In this document: positions 7,021 to 14,962 of the stretch, piece after piece
Layout: each line of letters begins with the position of its first letter
How positions within the stretch are numbered: the first letter of the stretch is position 1
Program-made: the position numbers and the translations under genes
Notes under the pieces: model-generated
Database searches by the model: none
Told to the model about the DNA's origin: nothing
What the model saw: only the letters and a program-made list of their open reading frames with translations
Origin: JANNXY01 sp031409775
GTDB lineage: Bacteria; Patescibacteriota; Minisyncoccia; Phycocordibacterales; CAIZIN01
Direction: 5' to 3'
Length of the DNA stretch: 42,351 nucleotides
Assembly (NCBI GenBank): GCA_031409775.1
Contig: JANNXY010000019.1
Coordinates: 1 to 42,351, forward strand

Positions 7021-7034
7021 GCTAGAATTGTAGC
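7021..7034. promoter_or_regulatory. Overlapping divergent promoters of yqeY and rmuC in 14 bp
   Basis: GCTAGAATTGTAGC separates the two start codons. On the plus strand TAGAAT (7023-7028) is 6 nt before the rmuC ATG. On the minus strand TACAAT (7032-7027) is 6 nt before the yqeY ATG. The boxes share 2 bp. Each has a TGC in front, supplied by the other gene's ATG region. Confidence 0.7.
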
Positions 7035-8105
7035 ATGAATTTTATTTTGTATATAATCTTGGGACTTCTGGCTGTGGTTAACATAGTTATATTGGTCAAG
7101 TTATTTACCAAGAAAGAAGATACTACTGATCAGGGTGGTATGAGACTACTATTTGACCAGATGAACAATTTATCCAGGGTAATGGACGAGAAAATGGGTA
7201 GAACGAACGACACAGTAGCGAGCTCTATGAAGCATCAGTTTACAGAATCCCAAATACTTGTGGACAAATTTCTAAAGGAACTCACAGCTATGACCGAGAA
7301 GGTAACTCGGGTGGAGGAGACCGGCCGCCAGATGGTGGGATTCGCTGATCAGCTACAGTCGCTCCAAGACATTTTAAAGAATCCCAAACAGCGCGGGATA
7401 TTGGGGGAATATTATCTAGAAACTTTACTTAAAAACGTTTTGCCTCCCGGCAGTTATGAAATGCAATACAGGTTCAACGATGACTCTATCGTCGATGCAA
7501 TAGTGCGAGTAAAGGACAAGATAATCTGCATAGACTCGAAATTTAGCTTAGAGAATTACAATAGAATAGTGGAGGAGCGCGAGCCTGCTGAGAAAGAGCG
7601 TCTGGAGAAAGTATTCCTAAATGATCTCAAGAATAGAATCACCGAGACTTCTAAATACATCAAGCCGTCCGAAAACACTATGGACTTCGCCTTTATGTTT
7701 ATCCCGCACGAGGCTATTTATTATGATCTACTGGTCAATAAAATCGGTGCTGTGGGTGGCGATACCGAGAGCCTCATCCAGCGGGCGGCAAGCAAGAGCA
7801 AAGTGATCATAGTCTCACCCACATCGTTCCTGGCCTATCTACAGACCGTCCTACAGGGGCTAAAGGCGATGCAGATCGAAGAAACAGCCAAAGACATAGT
7901 AAAGAGGGTAGAAGAGCTCGGCAGGCATCTGTCGGCCTATGGGGAGTATCACGAGAAGTTGGGGAATTCATTGGCTACCGTGGTGAGCCACTTCAACAGC
8001 TCGAGCAAGGAGTTCAAGAAGCTCGACAAAGACGTCATGCGCATCGCCCACGTATCCCCAGGCCTCGAATCCCTGATTCTTGACAAGCCGGATAGGGAGG
8101 AATAA
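7035..8105 (+). CDS. rmuC: DNA recombination protein RmuC
   Basis: The product has 356 residues. One N-terminal membrane helix (about 2-22) is followed by a coiled-coil stretch (about 35-110) and the RmuC core: NPKQRGILGEYYLETLLKNV, DAIVRVKDKIICIDSKFSLE, FMFIPHEAIYYDLLV, then KVIIVSPTSFLAYLQTVLQG. The core resembles restriction-type nuclease folds and the family limits inversion at short inverted repeats. It is slightly shorter than E. coli RmuC (about 475) but typical of reduced genomes. Transcription is predicted leaderless. A strong terminator lies 290 nt after the stop, so the transcript may carry a long structured 3' tail. Confidence 0.9.
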   Translation: MNFILYIILGLLAVVNIVILVKLFTKKEDTTDQGGMRLLFDQMNNLSRVMDEKMGRTNDTVASSMKHQFTESQILVDKFLKELTAMTEKVTRVEETGRQMVGFADQLQSLQDILKNPKQRGILGEYYLETLLKNVLPPGSYEMQYRFNDDSIVDAIVRVKDKIICIDSKFSLENYNRIVEEREPAEKERLEKVFLNDLKNRITETSKYIKPSENTMDFAFMFIPHEAIYYDLLVNKIGAVGGDTESLIQRAASKSKVIIVSPTSFLAYLQTVLQGLKAMQIEETAKDIVKRVEELGRHLSAYGEYHEKLGNSLATVVSHFNSSSKEFKKLDKDVMRIAHVSPGLESLILDKPDREE

Positions 8106-8490
8106 GATATAAAATGAAGCAGTTGTGTTGATTCTGGTATCGTATAGCTATAGATAACCACAAGAAGTCTGTAGATTTTCTCATCATGGGAAATTGTCGC
8201 CCTAATGCTGAAAATATATCTGAACCAACACTCGTACGTTCCGTCTATGGGAGATGATACACGCATCCGCATCGGCCTGGCTTCAGAAAAAGCTGGGGAG
8301 AAACAGGTCGGCCAATGTGCCGATCCCATCATCGCGAAATCTAAATCTTCCGCAGCTTGACCCAAGTAGGCAAAGGCCTGTCGAGCTAACGAAGCCCAGC
8401 CCTGCGCACCCATTGTGGAGCGCGGGGCTGAATTTTTGTATGGTTTACCCGCCTTTTCCAAGGAGGGGATTAAGGGGTGGTGGATGTGCC
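8106..8490. other. GC-rich, structured region without a convincing gene
   Basis: No frame in this stretch has a start, composition and conservation pattern I trust. It is more GC-rich than the flanks from about 8220 on. It holds several hairpins, including TCGGC-caatgt-GCCGA and a strong terminator at 8397-8437. After the terminator a purine/pyrimidine-rich segment, CCTTTTCCAAGGAGGGG near 8453, looks like a dispersed repeat motif. It could be a long rmuC 3' UTR or a separate non-coding RNA. It does not show the conserved cores of RNase P RNA, tmRNA or SRP RNA. Confidence 0.45.
8397..8437 (+). terminator. Strong intrinsic terminator after rmuC / candidate ncRNA
   Basis: An 11-bp GC-rich stem (CAGCCCTGCGC with GCGCGGGGCTG, one G-U) and a 12-nt loop are followed by AATTTTT. 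It reads on the plus strand, 290 nt after the rmuC stop. Confidence 0.75.
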
Positions 8491-8518
8491 TTGCATAATT
8501 TGTATTTTCAGGTAATAT
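8491..8518 (+). promoter_or_regulatory. Promoter of rplU
   Basis: TTGCAT, a 16-nt spacer and TAATAT end 9 nt before the ATG at 8528. The predicted start at 8525 leaves a 3-nt leader, so the GGGAG at 8520-8524 would lie outside the mRNA. Confidence 0.6.
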
Positions 8519-8527
8519 AGGGAGACT

Positions 8528-8935
8528 ATGGCAACAACAAGCAAAACAACAACAAAGAAGGCCCCAGCAAAGGCTACCAAAGCGAAGAAAGTCACCAAGG
8601 CTACCGTGGCCAAAGTTGACGGATCTTTCGCTGTTATAAAGACCGGTGGCAAGCAGTACAAAGTGGCCGAAGGCGACACTGTAACTATCGAAGTTATGAA
8701 AGGCGACTACAAAGTAGGCGACAAAGTCACATTTGACGAAGTGCTCCTAACACAGTCAGGCGAGACCACTATCCTAGGCACCCCATTTATCAAGTCTGCT
8801 ACAGTTGCCGGCGAGATCACAGCTATGGGTCGCAACCAGAAGGTAACCGTTATCAAATACAAACAGAAGTCTCGTTACTTCAAGAAAAACGGCCACCGCC
8901 AACCTCATTTCAAAGTTAAAATCACTCAGATTTAA
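8528..8935 (+). CDS. rplU: 50S ribosomal protein L21
   Basis: The product has 135 residues. A Lys/Ala/Thr-rich N-terminal extension of about 30 residues precedes the full L21 domain: FAVIKTGGKQYKVAEGDTV, VTFDEVLLTQSG, and the C-terminal KYKQKSRYFKKNGHRQPHFK. L21 binds 23S rRNA in the large subunit. The basic tail is not part of bacterial L21 in general and may contact rRNA or replace lost contacts. L21 is normally followed by L27; here rpmA is 7.4 kb away on the other strand. A bidirectional terminator follows directly. Confidence 0.96.
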   Translation: MATTSKTTTKKAPAKATKAKKVTKATVAKVDGSFAVIKTGGKQYKVAEGDTVTIEVMKGDYKVGDKVTFDEVLLTQSGETTILGTPFIKSATVAGEITAMGRNQKVTVIKYKQKSRYFKKNGHRQPHFKVKITQI

Positions 8936-8936
8936 T

Positions 8937-8961
8937 AAAACCTCCCGAATGGGAGGTTTTT
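8937..8961 (+). terminator. Terminator between rplU and recR (bidirectional)
   Basis: AAAACCTCCC-gaat-GGGAGGTTTTT forms a 10-bp stem with runs of A and T on either side, so it can work on both strands. It serves the convergent genes rplU and recR and overlaps the recR stop codon. Confidence 0.85.
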
Positions 8962-9577
8962 ATATTCTATTCTTCAACGCATATTTGATGGTTTCGGGAT
9001 CTGCATATTCTATTTCTGAACCGGTAGAGAAGCCACGGCCGAAGTGGGTGATTTTTATCGACCCATTGGTGATTGTTTTGAGCTGCATTTCTACATATTC
9101 CATGGTGTGCTCACCTTCGGGGTTGAGGTTCGATGCGAGGATTATCTCTTGTAATCCTGTCGCCCAATCCCGGTCTATGCGTGACTTGAGCTCTGTTATT
9201 CTGATTCTAGCTTCGGGCTTCTTATCAAGTATTGGGAGTGTTCCGCCGAGGACGAAATACAGTCCATTATATGCCTTGGACTTCTCGATCTGCTCGAGGT
9301 CATTGTCACGGGGAACAATCATGATGATGCTCTGATCTCTCTCGGGGTCAGCACAGATTGTGCACAAGTCAGAAGACTTGTTATAAGTACTAGCAAAGAA
9401 GTGGTGGCACATTTGGCATGACTTGATACTGCTTTTTAATTCCAAAATATCTCGAGCAAGGAGTTCGAGGGTTTCGTGGTTGCGGGTAAGCAGGTAGTAT
9501 ACAAACCTCTTGGCTTGCCGTGGACCGATACCTGGGAAGTGGCTAAAGTATGCTGACAATCTGTCGATAGGATTCAT
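8960..9577 (-). CDS. recR: Recombination protein RecR
   Basis: The product has 205 residues with a full RecR architecture: helix-hairpin-helix FSHFPGIGPRQAKRFVYYLL (about 11-30), a Cys4-type zinc site (CQMC...CTIC, about 55-75), and a Toprim domain (SIIMIVPRDNDLEQIEK onward) with the C-terminal ITHFGRGFSTGSEIEYADPE. RecR works with RecO/RecF to load RecA at gaps in recombinational repair. It starts 2 nt after dnaB on the same strand, so it is co-transcribed, with no visible Shine-Dalgarno sequence. Confidence 0.95.
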   Translation of the reverse strand: MNPIDRLSAYFSHFPGIGPRQAKRFVYYLLTRNHETLELLARDILELKSSIKSCQMCHHFFASTYNKSSDLCTICADPERDQSIIMIVPRDNDLEQIEKSKAYNGLYFVLGGTLPILDKKPEARIRITELKSRIDRDWATGLQEIILASNLNPEGEHTMEYVEMQLKTITNGSIKITHFGRGFSTGSEIEYADPETIKYALKNRI

Positions 9578-9579
9578 GG

Positions 9580-10956
9580 TTAAAAGGAATTTACATCAGC
9601 TTGGAACGCTGCATAGTTGGTATCTGTTTCTATAAATGTTGACTGAACACTGTTGAACATGAGGTTCACCATACCTGTCGGGCCATTGCGGTGTTTCTCG
9701 ATAAGTATTTCAACCGGGGTAGCTTTACCTGGGTTCTCGTTGTACTTTTCTTCTTTGTGGATAAACATCACCACATCGGCGTCCTGCTCGATCGATCCGG
9801 AGTCGCGGAGGTCAGATAGTCGTGGTCGTCCTCCGCGCTGCTCCACTGCACGTGACAGCTGAGATAGGGCTAGTACCGGTACGTTCATCTCGCGGGCTAG
9901 CTGTTTCAATGCCCTAGAGATTTCGGTCACTTGGTTGACCATGTTGTCGCTATGTTTGTTGGGGTTCGACGGTGCCATGAGCTGCAAGTAATCAACTACA
10001 ATTAATCCCAAACCTTTTTCCATTTTCAACCTGCGGGCAACAGAACGCATTTTCATAATGTTGTTCGCGGGTTGATCATCGACATATATCGGTGCCTCTG
10101 ATAGGGGTCCTAAGCTATCACGGATAAGTAGGAACTCATTCTCGAGGTTGAGCTTACCTGTGCGAAGCTTCCATGCGTCAACATTGGCATGCGCAGCTAG
10201 CATACGGTCTACGAGCTGCTGGTTGCTCATCTCGAGGGAGAATACTAAGGTAGGGACCTTCTGCTTCACAGCGGCGTGGCGAACGATATCGAGTGCTAGG
10301 GAAGTCTTACCGCAAGAAGGTCTCGCTGCGAGGATGATGAGGTCGGACTTCTGTAGTCCCGCGAGCTTGTTGTCGAGCTGCTTGAATCCAGTAGGAACTC
10401 CCCGTATTTCTTCTTGGTTCTGGTGGAGTCGATCTAGACGTTCCCATGCTTCGTCTAGCGCATCTCCGATAGCGATAAAGTTGCCTGAACCAGCATAGTT
10501 GGTTACCTCGAATAGTTTCTTGGAAGCGCTGTCGAGTATTGATTCTACTTCCTCGGCTTCTGCATAGCCCAGTGACTCTATATGCTCAGAAGCTTCGATG
10601 AGCTTTCGCATTATGAACTTCTTGTGGATAATATTTGCATAATTCTCGGCGTTTGTAGATGAGGGTACTGTGTTGATTAGATCTGTGAGGTAGCTTGCAC
10701 CACCTATAGAGTCCAGGTGGTTTTTCTCACGTAGTCGTGTCGATAGTGTGAGCAGGTCGATCGGTTCATGCTTCATGAAAAGCTCGCTCATACCACGCCA
10801 TATCATGCGGTGCTTCTCGCTATAGTATGACTCGTCTCTGATAATGTCAGAAACATCGTGGTATACATCTGGACGGATCATGATAGAACCAAGTAGGGCC
10901 ATCTCTGCATCTACAGAATGTGGGGGGATTTTCAGTGCGTTGCTAGTGATGCTCAT
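9580..10956 (-). CDS. dnaB: Replicative DNA helicase DnaB
   Basis: The product has 458 residues. The N-terminal helical domain (PPHSVDAEMALLGSIMIRPD) is followed by the RecA-like ATPase: Walker A ARPSCGKTSLAL (about 207-218, with Ala where Gly is usual at the start), Walker B LIVVDYLQLM, the ALSQLSRAVEQR motif and SDLRDSGSIEQDADVVMF. The enzyme unwinds DNA at the replication fork as a hexamer. Length is normal and no intein is present. The predicted -10 (GATAAT) is 6 nt before the ATG, so the dnaB-recR mRNA looks leaderless. Confidence 0.96.
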   Translation of the reverse strand: MSITSNALKIPPHSVDAEMALLGSIMIRPDVYHDVSDIIRDESYYSEKHRMIWRGMSELFMKHEPIDLLTLSTRLREKNHLDSIGGASYLTDLINTVPSSTNAENYANIIHKKFIMRKLIEASEHIESLGYAEAEEVESILDSASKKLFEVTNYAGSGNFIAIGDALDEAWERLDRLHQNQEEIRGVPTGFKQLDNKLAGLQKSDLIILAARPSCGKTSLALDIVRHAAVKQKVPTLVFSLEMSNQQLVDRMLAAHANVDAWKLRTGKLNLENEFLLIRDSLGPLSEAPIYVDDQPANNIMKMRSVARRLKMEKGLGLIVVDYLQLMAPSNPNKHSDNMVNQVTEISRALKQLAREMNVPVLALSQLSRAVEQRGGRPRLSDLRDSGSIEQDADVVMFIHKEEKYNENPGKATPVEILIEKHRNGPTGMVNLMFNSVQSTFIETDTNYAAFQADVNSF

Positions 10957-10962
10957 GGGTGT

Positions 10963-10968
10963 ATTATC
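10963..10968 (-). promoter_or_regulatory. -10 box, leaderless dnaB-recR transcript
   Basis: On the minus strand GATAAT ends 6 nt before the ATG at 10956. Confidence 0.6.
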
Positions 10969-10998
10969 TACCCCATATCGGGCTTACGCAAGTATTGA

Positions 10999-12339
10999 TT
11001 ATTGTGGAGAAAGTGGGGATAAAGTGGTGCCGTTCTCTGTATCTTTGACATCGAATCCCAGCGCTTTGATTTGGTCACGGATTTGGTCGGATTTGGTGAA
11101 ATCCTTCTGATCTTTAGCAATTTTCCTTTCACCTAACAAATGCTGAATTTCTTCGGATATGTCAATGTGTATTTCTAATACTTTCTTGGCTTGGTTCTCG
11201 AGGTCTAGCCCGAGAATCTTGTCTACTTCGAGTATCGCACCAACATTTTTACTTTCCCAGATCTTTGATAGAGCTTGGGGAGTGTCGAGGTTGTTACAGA
11301 TACTTGCTACTATCGAGTCAGAGATAGCTGACTGACCTGCAACAACTTCAGGATTTTGTGCAACGAGCTTTACCAATTTATTGTAAGCTGTTGAAGAAGC
11401 TCCGAGTGCGTCCCAGGTAAAGTTGGCAAGTGATTGGTAATGTGATGTGAGTAGCCAGTATCGGTAGGCGAGGGGATTGATACCTCTCTTTATAATTTCA
11501 GAAAGATAAATATCATTCTTAAGTGACTTGGAAACCTTGTGGTTATCTATTGTGATGAAATTGTTATGAAGCCAATAATTTACAAATTTGTTTCCAGTGG
11601 CGCTTTCGGACTGAGCAATTTCATTGGTGTGATGGGGGAAAGCGAGATCGATTCCGCCAGTGTGAATGTCGATAGTCTCTCCGAGGGATGCCATAGCCAT
11701 GGCAGAACATTCGATGTGCCAGCCTGGTCTGCCGCGGCCAAACGATGCATCCCAAGCAACTTCTCCATCGGATTCAGTGTGGAATTTCCATAGCGCGAAG
11801 TCCTGCGGGTTTTCTTTGTCATACTCATCGTTTTTTATTCTTTCTATTGTATTATTTTCACTTTTAGACAGCCCTACTAGTTCGCCGTAATTATTGGATT
11901 TAGAAATTGAAAAATAAACACCATCTTCTGCTACATAGGCCACTTCATTCTTGATTAAGTTTTCGATTAGTCCGATCATCTCATCTATAGAATCTGTGGC
12001 TCGGACGGTTTTCTTGATATTTATGTTTAAAGATTTTAGATCGCCAAAGAAGGCTTGTTCGTATTTGCGAGTAAGTTCAGTGAGACTTACATTTTCTTCT
12101 TTGCTTCTACGAATAGTCTTGTCATCGACATCAGTGATATTCATAATTTGGTCGACGGTATAGCCAGCGTATTCAAATGTTCGCTTTAACATATCAGCAA
12201 GGTAAAAGGCACGGACGTTGCCAATGTGTACGAAGTTGTAAACAGTCGGGCCACAGTGGTACATCTTTACTTCACCTGATTTTATAGGCTTGAATTCTTT
12301 TAGTTTTTTACCGAGAGTGTTGAATAATTTGATCTCCAT
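10999..12339 (-). CDS. cysS: Cysteine--tRNA ligase
   Basis: The product has 446 residues of class I synthetase. Landmarks are the zinc Cys in MYHCGPTVYNFVHIGNVRAF with the HIGN signature (about 27-46), further zinc ligands in GWHIECSAMAM and HHTNEIAQSE, and the KMSKS-type loop HKVSKSLKN. It charges tRNA(Cys) with cysteine. It begins 3 nt after corA, so both share the corA promoter. The tail DQIRDQIKALGFDVKDT matches the normal C-terminal part. Confidence 0.96.
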   Translation of the reverse strand: MEIKLFNTLGKKLKEFKPIKSGEVKMYHCGPTVYNFVHIGNVRAFYLADMLKRTFEYAGYTVDQIMNITDVDDKTIRRSKEENVSLTELTRKYEQAFFGDLKSLNINIKKTVRATDSIDEMIGLIENLIKNEVAYVAEDGVYFSISKSNNYGELVGLSKSENNTIERIKNDEYDKENPQDFALWKFHTESDGEVAWDASFGRGRPGWHIECSAMAMASLGETIDIHTGGIDLAFPHHTNEIAQSESATGNKFVNYWLHNNFITIDNHKVSKSLKNDIYLSEIIKRGINPLAYRYWLLTSHYQSLANFTWDALGASSTAYNKLVKLVAQNPEVVAGQSAISDSIVASICNNLDTPQALSKIWESKNVGAILEVDKILGLDLENQAKKVLEIHIDISEEIQHLLGERKIAKDQKDFTKSDQIRDQIKALGFDVKDTENGTTLSPLSPQ

Positions 12340-12342
12340 GAT

Positions 12343-13248
12343 TTATAGCCATCCTTTTCTTTTAAAATAAAATAACATACTTCCGAGAATGGCGAAAGTG
12401 GTACCAACAATAATCCAGAAGTCGTTTGAGTTGCCGAATATGGGGTTATAAGAAGAAGGAATGCTCAGAATATCGATAATAAGTGCGAGTGGGAATGTCA
12501 TAAATGCCAAGATGGTGAATACTTTCATGATCTCGTTCTGTTTGGAATTGAGCAGGGAGTCGTTGGTTTCTCGTAACTCAATCACTATATCCCTCTTGGA
12601 AGTTATAGAATTCCTGACTCTCTTGAATTCACCTTGGATGCCACAGATCTTGTGTCTGAGTTGGTCACCATACATCTTGGTACCAACTACTTGGAACGAT
12701 TCTAGCAGAGAGTCGTGGTTATCTGTAGCGGTTTTAAATGTTAGGAGTATTCTCGCTGCTTGTGAAAGCTCTCTTACCATCTGTCTTTCCTTGCCTTCAA
12801 ATATAAATCTCTCTATTTCTAGGATATCGTCCTCGATGCGGTCTAGCTTCTCTGAGAGGGAGTGATACATCATTTCCAACATATGTGACAGTAGGTATCC
12901 AACACTGTCAATTCTATGAGATTTCTTAACCATTGATTCAACTTCAAATGATTTGGAAAAGTCCAAGAGAAAGTCTATTTCCTCGTATCTAGTAGTTATT
13001 ATGAAGTCGTGCCCGAGTACAATATCGAGCTCTTGGATCCCAGAGATTTTCGAAGTAGAGGGAATGTGAAATACAAGGTAGGCAAAATTCTCGTATGTGT
13101 CGACTTTGGAACGGAGGGTGGGGGATAGGAGCTCCTGACCGACCACATCATTGAGACCGTAGTCAGCGATGATATTTCTGATTTCTTGAACTTTTGGTTT
13201 TTTCAAATCAATCCAGGTGAGATTACCATATGAGTACTTCTTTATCAT
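12343..13248 (-). CDS. corA: CorA-family divalent cation transporter lacking GMN
   Basis: The product has 301 residues: a cytoplasmic alpha/beta domain, a long helical stalk (about 130-235) and two C-terminal membrane helices ending YFKRKGWL, the classic CorA tail. The pore motif after the first membrane helix, normally GMN, is absent; the segment reads LALIIDILSIPSSYNPIFGN. CorA forms Mg2+ channels, and GMN forms the ion-selective mouth, so selectivity or function may differ here. The mRNA looks leaderless: TGC-TATACT ends 6 nt before the ATG. It is followed 3 nt later by cysS. Confidence 0.82.
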   Translation of the reverse strand: MIKKYSYGNLTWIDLKKPKVQEIRNIIADYGLNDVVGQELLSPTLRSKVDTYENFAYLVFHIPSTSKISGIQELDIVLGHDFIITTRYEEIDFLLDFSKSFEVESMVKKSHRIDSVGYLLSHMLEMMYHSLSEKLDRIEDDILEIERFIFEGKERQMVRELSQAARILLTFKTATDNHDSLLESFQVVGTKMYGDQLRHKICGIQGEFKRVRNSITSKRDIVIELRETNDSLLNSKQNEIMKVFTILAFMTFPLALIIDILSIPSSYNPIFGNSNDFWIIVGTTFAILGSMLFYFKRKGWL

Positions 13249-13254
13249 GAGAAA

Positions 13255-13263
13255 AGTATAGCA
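13255..13263 (-). promoter_or_regulatory. Extended -10 promoter, leaderless corA-cysS transcript
   Basis: On the minus strand TGC-TATACT ends 6 nt before ATG 13248. It is divergent from the protease promoter at 13280-13288. Confidence 0.75.
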
Positions 13264-13279
13264 TAAGTATAATCAAATA

Positions 13280-13288
13280 TGTTATTAT
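13280..13288 (+). promoter_or_regulatory. Extended -10 promoter, leaderless protease transcript
   Basis: TGT-TATTAT ends 6 nt before the ATG at 13295. Confidence 0.7.
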
Positions 13289-13294
13289 ATATTT

Positions 13295-14503
13295 ATGCAA
13301 AATCATTCGTACCACAAACTCGGGCTCAGAGTAGTTTCTGGACTCGCAATTATCATTATCACATTTGGTGCAGGGTTGTATATCGGGTCTGATATCGGAT
13401 CCAACCAAGCTACAGCTGAATCCAGGATTGACCTAACATCATTCTGGAAGGCTTACGATATACTCGAAACTAGATTTGTAAAGGTGAAATCCAGCTCATC
13501 GACACCTGTTACAGATAGAGCCAAGGTTGAAGGTGCTATCAAAGGCCTAGTAGAATCCTACGGAGATCCATATACAGTATTCTTCCCAGCACAGGAACTC
13601 AAGTCATTCCAGGAAGACATCCGGGGCAATTTCGAAGGCGTAGGGATGGAGGTAGGTATCAAAGACGGCGTACTCACTGTAGTCTCTCCACTCAAAGGTA
13701 CACCCGCAGAGAAGTCGGGGATAATAGCGGGTGACAGGATTGTATCCATAAACGGTACAAGTACCAAGGACATGTCGGTAGATGCGGCTATCAAGCTAAT
13801 CAGGGGCAAGGCCGGCACAGTGGTTACTCTAGAGATTCTACGTGGAGATGACAGAGAGCTTCGCAAGATAAACATTACTCGTGGTGTGATAAACCTCCCA
13901 ACAGTGGAGTCAGAGCTGCGCAAAGACAGCGTATTTGTTATCAAGCTATACAGCTTCTCTAGTATCGCGAGCTCTGAATTCCGCAAGGCACTCAAAGAAT
14001 TTGTAGGTTCCAAGAGCAACAAGCTCGTCCTAGATCTGCGTAACAACCCAGGTGGGTATCTCGATGCATCTGTAGATATCGCAAGCTGGTTTTTGCCAGC
14101 AGGCAAAGTCATAGTGCAAGAGGATTTCGGCACCGCAAAGGAAAAGCAGATACTCCGAAGCAAGGGTTACAACATATTTGACAAGAAGCTAAAGATGGTG
14201 GTACTCATAAACGGTGGCTCTGCATCTGCGTCAGAGATCCTGGCAGGTGCTCTGAGCGAACATGGTATCGCACGTACTGTCGGAGCCAAGTCATTTGGCA
14301 AAGGTTCTGTCCAAGAGCTTATACCGCTTACAGAGGATACTTCTGTCAAAGTAACTATCGCACGGTGGCTTACTCCGAATGGTAATACAATATCAGAGAA
14401 GGGTATAGTCCCTGATGTGGTGGTAGAAGTAACCGAAGAGGATATAAAAGCTGGCAAGGATCCACAGCTAGAGGAGGCAGTAAGGATCCTAAAAGGTAAT
14501 TAA
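13295..14503 (+). CDS. S41 family C-terminal processing protease
   Basis: The product has 402 residues. A signal anchor (about 12-33) is followed by a PDZ domain (about 105-185, VGMEVGIKDGVLTVVSPLKG and GDRIVSINGTS) and the S41 domain with LDLRNNPGGYLDASVDIASW, the nucleophile motif NGGSASASEILAGA (catalytic-type Ser about 311) and SFGKGSVQEL (general-base Lys about 336). It degrades or trims proteins outside the membrane, recognising their C-termini. It is transcribed leaderless, divergently from corA. rplI starts 10 nt after its stop, so the two may be co-transcribed. Confidence 0.93.
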   Translation: MQNHSYHKLGLRVVSGLAIIIITFGAGLYIGSDIGSNQATAESRIDLTSFWKAYDILETRFVKVKSSSSTPVTDRAKVEGAIKGLVESYGDPYTVFFPAQELKSFQEDIRGNFEGVGMEVGIKDGVLTVVSPLKGTPAEKSGIIAGDRIVSINGTSTKDMSVDAAIKLIRGKAGTVVTLEILRGDDRELRKINITRGVINLPTVESELRKDSVFVIKLYSFSSIASSEFRKALKEFVGSKSNKLVLDLRNNPGGYLDASVDIASWFLPAGKVIVQEDFGTAKEKQILRSKGYNIFDKKLKMVVLINGGSASASEILAGALSEHGIARTVGAKSFGKGSVQELIPLTEDTSVKVTIARWLTPNGNTISEKGIVPDVVVEVTEEDIKAGKDPQLEEAVRILKGN

Positions 14504-14513
14504 CAAACAATAT

Positions 14514-14957
14514 ATGAAAGTACTACTGAAAACAGATGTCAAAGGTGTAGGACGCAGAAATGAAATTAAAGAAGTCTCAGATGGTTATGCATTAAACAAC
14601 CTCATCCCTCGCAAGCTCGCAGAGCCTGCTACTGACAAGGTTGTGAAGGCCAATGCCGCGAACATGGCCAAGCAGGCAGCTCATGACAAAGTCCTAGACG
14701 AATTGGCCAAGGAGACCACCAGATCCATAAATGGAGAGACTTATACTATGTCAGCCAAGGCCAGCGATACCGGGCATCTATTTGCCAAGATCGCCGCCAA
14801 AGACATCTCCGAGTTTCTATCAAATTCACACCAGCTAGCAATCCCAGAGTCATCTATCAAGCTCGAGAAGCCACTCAAAGAGCTCGGTATTCATCCCATA
14901 GATGTAGTTATGGGCAACCACAAAGCCAAGATAAGCCTAGAGATTAAGGGGATATAA
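14514..14957 (+). CDS. rplI: 50S ribosomal protein L9
   Basis: The product has 147 residues with the N-terminal rRNA-binding domain (LLKTDVKGVGRRNEIKEVSD, then GYALNNLIPRKLA), a connecting helix and a complete C-terminal domain (HLFAKIAAKDISEFL, LKELGIHPIDVVMG). L9 is reported missing from some candidate-phyla lineages, so its presence may help placement. It follows the S41 protease by 10 nt. No Shine-Dalgarno sequence is visible. Confidence 0.95.
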   Translation: MKVLLKTDVKGVGRRNEIKEVSDGYALNNLIPRKLAEPATDKVVKANAANMAKQAAHDKVLDELAKETTRSINGETYTMSAKASDTGHLFAKIAAKDISEFLSNSHQLAIPESSIKLEKPLKELGIHPIDVVMGNHKAKISLEIKGI

Positions 14958-14962
14958 ATAGA

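Noticed and set aside
8106..8437. RNase P RNA, tmRNA or SRP RNA
   Set aside because: I found none of the conserved cores (no RNase P P4 elements, no tRNA-like tmRNA ends, no SRP GGAAGGAAGC-type loop).
7949..8520. Long frames of 88 and 170 codons in the rmuC-rplU gap, and a short plus-strand frame starting MGDDTRIRIGL near 8247
   Set aside because: They lack promoters, recognisable domains and normal composition, overlap the strong terminator or rmuC, and compete with one another. A decayed gene cannot be excluded.
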